Assembly: GCF_009725235.1 (NCBI RefSeq)
Contig: NZ_WJFC01000072.1
Location: 1-58,298 of the forward strand
Direction: 5' to 3'
Source: Scytonema sp. UIC 10036
GTDB taxonomy: Bacteria > Cyanobacteriota > Cyanobacteriia > Cyanobacteriales > Nostocaceae
Length of the DNA: 58,298 nt
Shown piece by piece: positions 36,325 to 44,934 of this stretch (within the stretch, counting starts at the first letter, position 1; each line of letters opens with the position of its first letter). Made by a program: the position numbers and the translations under genes. The notes below the pieces were generated by a model that did no database searches, was not told the origin of the DNA, and worked only from the letters and a program-made list of their open reading frames with translations.

Positions 36325-37371
36325 ATGAAAAATTTAGAACCAGAAAAGCTTAGTCTCAATTTAAATAGGGCAAAGCGAAAAGTTTTCAACCAATGTCAAG
36401 AAAGATGGATCGAAACAGAGTATTGCCAGAATAGTAGCTCTTTACCTCTAGTTATTAAACCCACTGTAGACGGTCTCAATTTAATAGCTTGGGCTAGCAG
36501 CAATAAAGAGTTTATTGAAAGCAATTTACTCAAGCATGGAGGGCTTCTTTTTCGGAACTTTAATTTAGATGGAGTTACGGAATTTGAGGAATTCATCAAA
36601 GCAAATTCTACAGATTTGGTGGAATATTCTCATCGTTCAACGCCGCGCAGTCATGTCAGTGGTAAAATATACACTTCGACAGAATACCCTGCCAATCAAT
36701 CCATTCCTTTACACAATGAGCTATCTTGGACTCTTAGTTGGCCCATGAAAATTTGGTTTTTCTGCATGAAATCGGCAGAGGTAGGCGGGCAAACACCAAT
36801 TGCTGACAGTCGGAAAGTTTACCAACGCATCAACTCAAAAATCAAAGAGCAATTCATGCAGAAGAAGGTGATGTATGTTCGTAACTTACGAAACTTTGGT
36901 GATGGACTCGATTTACCTTGGCAAAATGTTTTTCAAACCACAGAAAAATCTGAGGCAGAGGATTATTGCCGTCAGGCTGGCATTGAGTTTGAGTGGATAG
37001 ATAGCAATCATTTAAGAACCCGTCAGGTTTGTCAGGCTGTTGCCACACATCCTAAAACAGGTGACATGGTTTGGTTTAATCAGGCTCATTTGTTCCATGT
37101 ATCTAGTGTGAATCCAGAAGTATGTCAATCACTTGTGTCAGTCTTTAGCGAAAAAGATTTCCCCCGCAACGCCTATTACGGGGATGGTTCTGAAATTGAA
37201 ACATCAGTATTAGATGAAATTCGGGATATTTATCAGCAAGAAGCAGTTACTTTTCCTTGGCAGGAAGGAGATGTATTGATGCTGGACAATATGTTAGCCG
37301 CGCATGGACGTATGCCTTATACAGGTACGCGAAAGGTTTTGGTAGGAATGGCAGAACTTTTGAATAACTAA
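36325..37371 (+). CDS. TauD/SyrP-like Fe(II)/2-oxoglutarate oxygenase 1
   Basis: 348-residue non-haem iron oxygenase of the TauD/TfdA family, SyrP-like branch, whose members beta-hydroxylate amino acids tethered to NRPS carrier proteins. The facial triad is visible as LHNELSW (His-x-Glu, about residue 130) and LDNMLAAHGRMP (distal His, about residue 328). GTRKVLVGM follows, with the basic residues expected to hold 2-oxoglutarate. The segment PRSHVSGKIYTSTEYPA, typical of this branch, is present. It lies 20 bases after one NRPS gene and 14 before a second oxygenase. Likely substrate: the aminoacyl-PCP of the last module. Hydroxylation rather than halogenation is expected because the Glu ligand is kept. 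Confidence 0.9.
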   Translation: MKNLEPEKLSLNLNRAKRKVFNQCQERWIETEYCQNSSSLPLVIKPTVDGLNLIAWASSNKEFIESNLLKHGGLLFRNFNLDGVTEFEEFIKANSTDLVEYSHRSTPRSHVSGKIYTSTEYPANQSIPLHNELSWTLSWPMKIWFFCMKSAEVGGQTPIADSRKVYQRINSKIKEQFMQKKVMYVRNLRNFGDGLDLPWQNVFQTTEKSEAEDYCRQAGIEFEWIDSNHLRTRQVCQAVATHPKTGDMVWFNQAHLFHVSSVNPEVCQSLVSVFSEKDFPRNAYYGDGSEIETSVLDEIRDIYQQEAVTFPWQEGDVLMLDNMLAAHGRMPYTGTRKVLVGMAELLNN

Positions 37372-37385
37372 AATTTTTTATTCTT

Positions 37386-38411
37386 ATGAACAATTCAAAA
37401 TCTAAAAGTCCTACCATTAATAAGATAGGCACTGTCAAGCGAAAAGCTGTCAGAATGTCAGAGGAAGCCTTGATTAAGGTAGAGCTTCTATCAGAAAATC
37501 CCCTACCTCTGGTAGTAAAACCCACTGTAGAAGGGTTAAATTTAGCAGATTGGGCAATAAACAATCGGGAGTTTATTGATAGCAAGTTAAGTCAGCACGG
37601 TGGAATACTTTTCAGAGACTTTGAAGTGAATGGTGTCACTGATTTTGAGCATTTGATCGGGTCAACTTCTAGGGATTTGATAGAGTCAGTTGCCGAGCAA
37701 AACATACACAACGAGTTTGCCTATGCCGAGCAAAACATATTTTTCCACAATGAATATTCCGACAGGCAGATTTTTCCCTTGAAGATTTTCTTTTTCTGTG
37801 CGAAACCAGCAGAGGGTGGCGGGGAAACACCCATCGCAAATTGTCACAAAATTTTTCAACGCCTCGATCCAAAAATTAGAGAGCGTTTTCTAGAAAAGAA
37901 ATGGATGTTAGTCCGCAATTATGGAAGTGGATTCAGTTCTACTTGGCAGAAAGCTTTTCAAACCACAGACAAAGCTGTAGTAGAGAAGTATTGCCGCAAC
38001 TCTAACATTGAATTTGAATGGAAAGATAATAGCCGTTTGAAAACTTGCACAGTTTTACCAGCTATCTTAGAACATCCAAAAACTGCCGAACTACTGTGGT
38101 TCAATCAAGTCGCCTTTTTCCACATCTCTACATTAGAACCAGCGATACGCGAAGCTCTCATGGCATTAGACGAAGAATTTCCCAACAATACCTATTATGG
38201 TGATGGTTCTGAGATTGAAGCTTCAGTATTAGATGAGATTCGCCATTGTTATCACCAAGAAACGGTGAGTTTTACCTGGCATTCAAAAGATGTATTAATG
38301 CTGGATAATCTACTAACTGCACACGGTCGTGCGCCGTTTGTTGGCAAACAAGAAGTTTTTGTAGGTATGTCTGAATCATTTAACAACCAAAATTGTTGCA
38401 AAGGAGCGTAG
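37386..38411 (+). CDS. TauD/SyrP-like oxygenase 2 (divergent)
   Basis: 341 residues, a paralogue of the preceding gene (shared LPLVVKPTVEGLNLADWA start, FFFCAKPAEGGGETPIA, YYGDGSEIEASVLDEIR). The iron ligands appear kept: FFHNEYSD (His-x-Glu, about residue 121) and LDNLLTAHGRAP (distal His). Two family features are changed. The PRS..GKIYTSTEYPA segment before the His-x-Glu is gone and replaced by a short stretch with a second HNE (IHNEFAYAEQNIFFHNE). The basic GTRKVLVGM stretch is GKQEVFVGM, losing the usual Arg. It may hydroxylate a different residue, bind 2-oxoglutarate differently, or be an inactive partner of enzyme 1. It is followed by the last NRPS after 6 bases. Confidence 0.86.
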   Translation: MNNSKSKSPTINKIGTVKRKAVRMSEEALIKVELLSENPLPLVVKPTVEGLNLADWAINNREFIDSKLSQHGGILFRDFEVNGVTDFEHLIGSTSRDLIESVAEQNIHNEFAYAEQNIFFHNEYSDRQIFPLKIFFFCAKPAEGGGETPIANCHKIFQRLDPKIRERFLEKKWMLVRNYGSGFSSTWQKAFQTTDKAVVEKYCRNSNIEFEWKDNSRLKTCTVLPAILEHPKTAELLWFNQVAFFHISTLEPAIREALMALDEEFPNNTYYGDGSEIEASVLDEIRHCYHQETVSFTWHSKDVLMLDNLLTAHGRAPFVGKQEVFVGMSESFNNQNCCKGA

Positions 38412-38417
38412 AGAAAA

Positions 38418-41400
38418 ATGCAAGTACAACCTCTTGAAGGTTTTAGGCTTTCCCCCCAGCAAAAGCATTTATGGTTATTGCAGCAAGGTAACAATAACCA
38501 GCCTTATCGCGTACAGTGTGCTATTCAAATCGACGGCGAGCTCAATCTTAAGATTTTAAAGGTAGCCTTAGAAAACGTTGTCAATCAACACGAGATCCTC
38601 AGGACGACTTTTCACAATCTGCCGGGAATGAGAATCCCAATTCAAGTTATCAATGATAGTCACATACCATCGATTCAAGAACACAATTTGATTGGCTTGG
38701 CACCGGAAAAACAAAAGACAAAAGTTGATCAAATCTTTCTGGAAGCACTGCAATTGCCTTTTGATTTTGAGCAATCTTTACTACATCTATCCTTAATTGC
38801 TCTTTCGCCATCTCAACACCTGTTGCTTGTGAGCTTACCTGCTATTTGCGCCGATACAGCAACATTGAACAATCTGCTATGTGAAATTAGTTTTTCCTAC
38901 ACTGCTTGTTTGCAGAACGAGGAAGTTTTCAACGAGCCAATGCAATATGCTGATATCTCTGAGTGGCAAAATGAATTGATTGAGTCAGAGGAAGGAGAAA
39001 TAGGAAGAAATTACTGGCAAAAGCAAGATATTTCTTTTATTACTGCCAAGCTTCCTTTTGCGAATCAGGTTGATGAGACAGAATTTTCTCCCAAATTTCT
39101 CAGCTTGACAATTGAACCAGATTTAGTTGCCGATATCGAAGCACTTATCGAAAAATATGAGACTACGTATTCTGATTTCTTCCTAGCTTGCTGGCAGATT
39201 CTGCTTTGGCGGCTTACCGGACAGTCAGAAATGATTGTAGGGACTGCTTACAATGGTCGCAAATATGAGGAGTTAGAATCAGCGTTAGGATTGCTGGAAA
39301 AATATTTACCTGTTCGTTGTTGTTTGCAAAATAAACTCCAATTCCAGGATATTTTGACTCAAATAAATGCATCAACTACGGAAGTTTACAAATGGCAGGA
39401 ATACTTTACTTGGGAACAAGTTGCAGCAGCAAATAAAAATGGTCAGGGATTGTCTTTTTTACCTTTCCAATTTAGCTTCGAGAAAGAATCAAGGAAGTAT
39501 CATGTAGGTAAACTGTTATTCTCAATTTATCAACAGTATACCTGTATTGAGAGATTTAACATAAAACTCTCTTGTATTCAAAGCCAGGATTCTCTGAGAA
39601 CAGACTTTTACTACAATGTTGATTTATGTTCTGTTGAGAATGTCAAGCGATTGATGAGCCAGTTTCAAACATTGTTGAGAAGTCTTGTCAATAATTCGGC
39701 AGCCGCGATCGCCGAGCTAAATATTCTCAATCATACAGAGCGTCAGCAACTGTTGGTTGATTTTAATAATACAAAGGCAGATTATCAGAAACACAAATGT
39801 ATCCACCAACTGTTCGAGGAGCAGGTAGAACGTCAACCAGACAATATTGCTGTTGTCTTTGGGAACCAACAATTGACCTATGCCGAACTTAACGCCCAAG
39901 CCAATCAGTTGGCGCATCACTTGCAACAACTAGGGGTGGGACCGGGAGTACTGGTTGCTGTTTATCTGAACCGTTCATTGGAAATGATTCCTGCTTTGTT
40001 AGGTATTTTAAAAGCAGGCGGTGCTTACGTTCCTATTGAAACCAGTTTGCCAAAGGCACGGATTCAATGGCTTCTCTCCTCTCTTAAAATTAAGAGCCTG
40101 ATTGCTCAGAGTTCCCAATTGCAGTTGATTGAGGATTTGCAACCAGAACTTACCGACCTGAAACACTTAATTTGTCTGGATACTTCTCAAGAGGTTACCG
40201 AGCAGCCATCTGGAGATTGGTATATATGGACACGTTCATATTTAGATTGCTTACCAAAAGAAAATTTGCCAAAACAAGCCAGTTCAGAGGACATTGCCTA
40301 TGTCATTTTTACATCTGGCTCCACAGGTACTCCCAAAGGAGTCGTTGTTCAGCACAAACCAGTCATCAATTTGATTGAGTGGGTTAACAAAACGTTTAAC
40401 ATCAATGCATCCGATAGAGTATTATTTGTAACATCACTGAGTTTTGACCTATCAGTGTATGATATTTTCGGACTTTTGGCTGCGGGCGGCTCTATCCGTG
40501 TTGCGTCTAACAGTGATGTGCGCGATCCATCTGTTCTGTTAAACATACTTTACAACGAGCCAATCACATTCTGGGATTCAGCTCCTGCTGCGCTTCAGCA
40601 GCTTGTTCCCTTTTTCCCGTCTCAAGAATCTATGACAAGCAAGAGTCAACTGAGACTGGTGTTTTTGAGTGGTGATTGGGTACCGTTGACGCTACCAGAT
40701 TTGCTTAAGACAAGCTTTCCTGGCGTTGAGACGATCGCCCTTGGCGGTGCAACTGAAGCGACGGTTTGGTCTAATTACTATCAAATCACAGAAGTGAAGC
40801 CACACTGGAACAGCATTCCTTATGGAAAGCCAATTCAGAACGCACAATATTACATTCTTGACTCCTACCTCAACCCGTGTCCGGTTGGTGTTCCTGGGGA
40901 TTTGTATATCGGTGGAGAAGTGTTAAGTTCTGGCTATATTAATGAACCTACCCTAACGGCAGAAAAGTTTGTCCCCAACCCCTTTAACAGCGATCCCAAG
41001 GCGCGGCTTTACAAAACTGGAGACTTAGCTCGCCACCTATCCGATGGCAATATAGAGTTCCTTGGTCGAATTGACCACCAAGTCAAGATTCGCGGCTTCC
41101 GCGTAGAACTGGGAGAAATTGAGGCGGCTCTAGCAGAACACCAAGCAGTGCGGGAAACTGTGGTTTTGGCACGGGAGGATCAATTTGGTAACAAAAGTCT
41201 GGTGGCATTTCTGATTGTCAATCAATCGGCTCCTGCGACTAACGAGCTGCGCCACTTTCTCCAACAAAAGCTTCCCGAGTACATGGTACCCGCCACCTTC
41301 GTTTTCCTAAATACTTTGCCACTTACACCTAATGGTAAGGTAGACCGTCGCGCCCTACTAGCAGCAGCTGCATCAAGAACTGTAGAGGTAGGTGCGATCG

Positions 41401-42476
41401 CACCCCGTGACGCCTTGGAACTGCAGCTCGTGCAAATGTGGGAAGAACTCTTGGATATCCGCCCGATTGGTGTTAGCGATAATTTTTTTGAACTTGGCGG
41501 TCATTCTCTTTTAGCTGTACGCCTGATGGCGCAAATTCAGCAGCAGTTTAAGCAAGATCTGCCGCTTTCTGTACTTTTTCAAGGAGCAACGATTGAACAG
41601 CTCGCAAATACTCTCCATCAGCAAAGCAGTTCCTTGCCTTGGTCGAGTGTGGTAGGAATTCAGACTGCGGGTTCAAAGCCACCGTTTTTCTGCGTACACC
41701 CTGTGGGCGGAAATGTTCTTTGCTACACCGATTTAGCAAAACATTTAGGACAAGAGCAACCATTTTACGGATTGCAAGCACCAGGTTTGGATGGGGAACA
41801 GGAGCCTTTCACTTGTATTGAGGAGATGGCAGCCTACTACATTGAACAGTTACGTGTTATTCAACCACAAGGTCCTTACTTTCTTGGCGGCTGGTCTTTT
41901 GGAGGAGTTGTAGCATTTGAAATGGCGCAGCAGTTGCACTCATCTGGTCATCAAGTCGCTCATGTTGCCTTGATAGACAGTTGGGCACCTATTCCCGGTA
42001 CAAAATCGACAGAAGTTGATAGAAGCTCGCTGTTGGCTTGGTTTGCCAGAGACCTAGGAGGTCGATTTGGGAAAGATCTTGGCGTAACGGTTGAGGATCT
42101 GCAGCACCAAGAGCCAGAGGAACAGCTCAATTACGTACTACAACAGGCAAGGAGAGCAAACATCATGCCTCAGGAAGCTGGGCTGCAACAAATTCATCGT
42201 CTTCTGGAGGTTTGCATTACGAACCTTAAAGCCGAGCGCAGTTATACCCCGCAGGTCTATCCAAACCAAGTTACCCTCTTTCGAGCCAGCGAGGAGTTGG
42301 AGGATGACACCCATGATTTAAGCGGGGGTTGGAAGCAGTTAGTGGCGTCTGAAGTAAAAACTCATACGCTTGCTGGCAATCACTATAGCATCATTAGAGA
42401 ACCATTAGTCCAGGTTTTAGCAGAACATCTCAAGGCATCTCTGGATAAAGCACGGGCTGTCATTTCACAATCTTAG
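38418..42476 (+). CDS. NRPS last module: degenerate C-like (interface?) domain-A-PCP-TE
   Basis: 1352 residues. The first 440 or so have the condensation-domain fold (LSPQQKHLWLLQQG, ENVVNQHEILRTTF), but the HHxxxDG site is replaced by LVSLPAICADTATL, so it cannot catalyse condensation. Such C-superfamily domains occur with stand-alone SyrP-like hydroxylases, where they are called interface domains and recruit the oxygenase. A domain (about 455-960): FTSGSTGTPKG near 632, KIRGFRVELGEIE. Pocket residues read D-L-Y-D-F-S-L-V-W, nearest to cysteine-type codes but with Asp in place of Asn; the substrate is open. PCP has LGGHSLLAV near 1028. Type I thioesterase (about 1080-1345) has GWSFGG (Ser near 1158) and the catalytic His in AGNHYSII, and releases the product. 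The active C for this module is at the end of the preceding NRPS. Confidence 0.92.
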   Translation: MQVQPLEGFRLSPQQKHLWLLQQGNNNQPYRVQCAIQIDGELNLKILKVALENVVNQHEILRTTFHNLPGMRIPIQVINDSHIPSIQEHNLIGLAPEKQKTKVDQIFLEALQLPFDFEQSLLHLSLIALSPSQHLLLVSLPAICADTATLNNLLCEISFSYTACLQNEEVFNEPMQYADISEWQNELIESEEGEIGRNYWQKQDISFITAKLPFANQVDETEFSPKFLSLTIEPDLVADIEALIEKYETTYSDFFLACWQILLWRLTGQSEMIVGTAYNGRKYEELESALGLLEKYLPVRCCLQNKLQFQDILTQINASTTEVYKWQEYFTWEQVAAANKNGQGLSFLPFQFSFEKESRKYHVGKLLFSIYQQYTCIERFNIKLSCIQSQDSLRTDFYYNVDLCSVENVKRLMSQFQTLLRSLVNNSAAAIAELNILNHTERQQLLVDFNNTKADYQKHKCIHQLFEEQVERQPDNIAVVFGNQQLTYAELNAQANQLAHHLQQLGVGPGVLVAVYLNRSLEMIPALLGILKAGGAYVPIETSLPKARIQWLLSSLKIKSLIAQSSQLQLIEDLQPELTDLKHLICLDTSQEVTEQPSGDWYIWTRSYLDCLPKENLPKQASSEDIAYVIFTSGSTGTPKGVVVQHKPVINLIEWVNKTFNINASDRVLFVTSLSFDLSVYDIFGLLAAGGSIRVASNSDVRDPSVLLNILYNEPITFWDSAPAALQQLVPFFPSQESMTSKSQLRLVFLSGDWVPLTLPDLLKTSFPGVETIALGGATEATVWSNYYQITEVKPHWNSIPYGKPIQNAQYYILDSYLNPCPVGVPGDLYIGGEVLSSGYINEPTLTAEKFVPNPFNSDPKARLYKTGDLARHLSDGNIEFLGRIDHQVKIRGFRVELGEIEAALAEHQAVRETVVLAREDQFGNKSLVAFLIVNQSAPATNELRHFLQQKLPEYMVPATFVFLNTLPLTPNGKVDRRALLAAAASRTVEVGAIAPRDALELQLVQMWEELLDIRPIGVSDNFFELGGHSLLAVRLMAQIQQQFKQDLPLSVLFQGATIEQLANTLHQQSSSLPWSSVVGIQTAGSKPPFFCVHPVGGNVLCYTDLAKHLGQEQPFYGLQAPGLDGEQEPFTCIEEMAAYYIEQLRVIQPQGPYFLGGWSFGGVVAFEMAQQLHSSGHQVAHVALIDSWAPIPGTKSTEVDRSSLLAWFARDLGGRFGKDLGVTVEDLQHQEPEEQLNYVLQQARRANIMPQEAGLQQIHRLLEVCITNLKAERSYTPQVYPNQVTLFRASEELEDDTHDLSGGWKQLVASEVKTHTLAGNHYSIIREPLVQVLAEHLKASLDKARAVISQS

Positions 42477-42527
42477 TGCGATACCAATACTAAATATGTG
42501 TCGCAGAATCTCTCCAATTAGTATAAG

Positions 42528-43835
42528 ATGGCACAAATAAATGTCGTTAGTGGGATCGGCGTTTTCGTCCCGATCTGGATAGGACAGACGGTTTCATTGT
42601 TGGGTTCTGGTCTGACTGGCTTCGCGCTAGGCATATGGGTATACCAGCAAACGGGATCGGTCACACAATTTGCGCTGATTTCTTTTTTCACTGCGTTACC
42701 AGGCGTCTTAATTTCACCCCTAGCCGGTACATTGGTGGATCGTTGGGATCGACGCAAGGCAATGCTTTTATCCGATTTAGGGGCGGGACTAAGCACCAGT
42801 GCGATCGCACTGCTACTCTTTGCTAATCGGCTGTCTATGTGGCACATTTACTTAGCAATGGCGATCGTCTCCACCTTTAGCGCCTTCCAATGGTTGGCAT
42901 ATACTGCAGCAACCACGGTGCTGGTTCCCAAGAAACATCTTGGTCGCGCCAGTGGTATGGTGCAGCTTGCAGAAGCGACCGCGCAAATTCTCTCGCCAGC
43001 GCTGGCGGGTTTACTGGTCGTGAAAATTCAAATCCAAGGCGTCATCCTGATTGATGTCAGTACCTTTATTTTCTCCGTCGTTACACTGCTGCTCGTTCGA
43101 TTCCCCAAACTTGAAACGACCTTACAGGAGGAAAAAGTAGGGAAGGGTTTGCTGCGGCGCGAAGTCACCTACGGTTGGACTTATATCACTACGCGATCGG
43201 GGCTATTAGGATTGTTGATGTTCCTTGCTGTTAACAATTTTGTGACGGGAGTTGTGAGTGTGTTAGTTACACCGCTCGTGCTATCTTTTGCTTCGATCAC
43301 CGTGCTTGGCACCGTGCAATCCGTTGCTGGAAGCGGTATGTTGATCGGTAGTCTGCTGATGAGCGTCTGGGGCGGTTCAAGTCGCCGCGTCTACAGCTTG
43401 CTTAGCTTCACACTCTTAGGTGGGCTGTGCATAATCATCACAGGGCTACGACCTTCCGTCCCAGTCTTTTTTGTTGCTGGTTTCCTTTACTTCTTTGGCT
43501 TGCCAATTATCAACGGTTCGAGTCAGGCGATCTGGCAAAGCAAAGTTGCGCCACTCGTCCAAGGACGGGTGTTTGCCGTGCGACGAATGATTGCCTGGTC
43601 GTCTCTGCCACTCGCCTATCTTGTTGCAGGCCCATTGGCTGACCGCGTTTTCCAACCATTGCTTGTTGTTGATGGACCGCTTGCTGGAAATATCGGACGA
43701 ATTATCGGCGTGGGACCGGGGTACGGCATTGCTCTGTTGTTTGTCGTAATGGGAATGCTTATGGTGTTAACGTCAATTGGCGGCTATTTGTACCCCCGCC
43801 TGCGTTTGGTCGAGGAGGAACTTCCAGATGCATAA
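42528..43835 (+). CDS. MFS transporter (MFS_3/EntS-like exporter)
   Basis: 435-residue inner-membrane transporter with about 12 hydrophobic segments. The loop 2-3 signature LVDRWDRRKAML is typical of drug/proton antiporters. The overall shape fits the MFS_3 group, which includes the enterobactin exporter EntS and macrolide efflux pumps. Placed 51 bases after the NRPS/thioesterase gene in the same direction, it is the best candidate for exporting the lipopeptide or protecting the producer. Its DNA looks richer in G and C than the flanking NRPS genes, by eye only, which could mean a separate origin. No outer-membrane partner is nearby. Confidence 0.9.
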   Translation: MAQINVVSGIGVFVPIWIGQTVSLLGSGLTGFALGIWVYQQTGSVTQFALISFFTALPGVLISPLAGTLVDRWDRRKAMLLSDLGAGLSTSAIALLLFANRLSMWHIYLAMAIVSTFSAFQWLAYTAATTVLVPKKHLGRASGMVQLAEATAQILSPALAGLLVVKIQIQGVILIDVSTFIFSVVTLLLVRFPKLETTLQEEKVGKGLLRREVTYGWTYITTRSGLLGLLMFLAVNNFVTGVVSVLVTPLVLSFASITVLGTVQSVAGSGMLIGSLLMSVWGGSSRRVYSLLSFTLLGGLCIIITGLRPSVPVFFVAGFLYFFGLPIINGSSQAIWQSKVAPLVQGRVFAVRRMIAWSSLPLAYLVAGPLADRVFQPLLVVDGPLAGNIGRIIGVGPGYGIALLFVVMGMLMVLTSIGGYLYPRLRLVEEELPDA

Positions 43836-43883
43836 ACTGAGCAGTTATTGAGCAATTTGTACAAATTTCTTAACGAGCAGGTT

Positions 43884-44894
43884 ATGACACATTCTCAAAA
43901 CATCTTTCCTACTAAAGAAGCTGCCATTGATACCACGGCCTTAAGGGTGGCAATAGCCGATGTGGAAGCAGCTGCTATGCGGTTAGCAGGTGTTGCTAAC
44001 CAAACTCCAGTTCTTACCTCAAGGACTGTCAATCAGCGCACGAACAGCCAAGTATTCTTCAAATGCGAAAATTTTCAGCGTACAGGTTCGTTCAAGTTTA
44101 GGGGTGCTTACAATGCTTTGGCACAAGTGTCTAAAGAACAAAGACAGCGAGGCATCCTGACATTTTCCTCCGGCAATCATTCCCAAGCGATCGCACTTTC
44201 AGGAAAACTGAACGGGATTCACACCACAATCGTTATGCCTGATGATGCCCCAGCAGTTAAACAAGAAGCGACTCGTAGTTATGGAGCGGAAGTGATTCTG
44301 TACAATCGCTTAGAAACTACACGAGAAGCGATGGCACAATCTCTGGTCATTGAGCGTCAAATGACTCTCATTCCCCCTTTTGACCATCCTCATGTGGTAG
44401 CAGGACAAGGTACGGCAGCTAAAGAATTGATTGAGGAAGTCGGTTCTCTGGATCTGCTGTTAGTTCCATGTGGCGGCGGTGGCTTGCTTTCTGGATCTGC
44501 GATCGCGGCTCGCAGCCTATCACCCAAATGTCGAGTCATCGGAGTGGAACCGGAACGGGCTATGGACGCCACATGTTCGTTTCACACAAAAACACTACAC
44601 ACAGTTCACAATCCTGACACAATAGCAGACGGTGCCCGCACTCCTAACTTAGGGAATATTACCTTCCCACTAGTATTGCACTACGTGGATGATATGGTCG
44701 CGGTATCTGAGACAGCGATTTTGAATGCGATGTTTTTCTTGTGGGAGCGGCTGAAAATAGTTGTCGAACCCACAGGGGCGCTAGCAGCTGCGGCTCTGTT
44801 AGAAAATGTAGTGACCGCACCAAATGCCCGGATTGGTGTCATCATTAGTGGTGGCAATGTTGATTTACAAAAATTTCGTCAACTTTTTTCATAG
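43884..44894 (+). CDS. PLP-dependent serine/threonine or 3-hydroxyaspartate dehydratase
   Basis: About 336-residue fold-type II pyridoxal-phosphate enzyme of the serine racemase/threonine dehydratase/threo-3-hydroxyaspartate ammonia-lyase group. The PLP lysine lies in TGSFKFRGAYNAL, the ring-stacking SSGNHSQAIALSGK follows, the phosphate loop is PCGGGGLLSGSA, and the C-terminus has the ISGGNVD motif. There is no ACT regulatory domain, so it is not the biosynthetic IlvA type. The frame opens at a TTG at 43848, but the ATG at 43884 with AGG in front is the better start. Its position inside the operon, beside two hydroxylases, suggests substrate supply (D-Ser or a dehydroamino acid) or removal of free hydroxylated amino acid. 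Sequence alone cannot separate these. Confidence 0.87.
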   Translation: MTHSQNIFPTKEAAIDTTALRVAIADVEAAAMRLAGVANQTPVLTSRTVNQRTNSQVFFKCENFQRTGSFKFRGAYNALAQVSKEQRQRGILTFSSGNHSQAIALSGKLNGIHTTIVMPDDAPAVKQEATRSYGAEVILYNRLETTREAMAQSLVIERQMTLIPPFDHPHVVAGQGTAAKELIEEVGSLDLLLVPCGGGGLLSGSAIAARSLSPKCRVIGVEPERAMDATCSFHTKTLHTVHNPDTIADGARTPNLGNITFPLVLHYVDDMVAVSETAILNAMFFLWERLKIVVEPTGALAAAALLENVVTAPNARIGVIISGGNVDLQKFRQLFS

Positions 44895-44934
44895 TCTCCA
44901 TGCTTTCCATCTCGCTACATTCTGGGAGCATCTG

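Noticed and set aside
43848..44894. Biosynthetic threonine dehydratase IlvA
   Set aside because: The protein lacks the C-terminal ACT-like regulatory domain and is the length of serine racemase-type enzymes.
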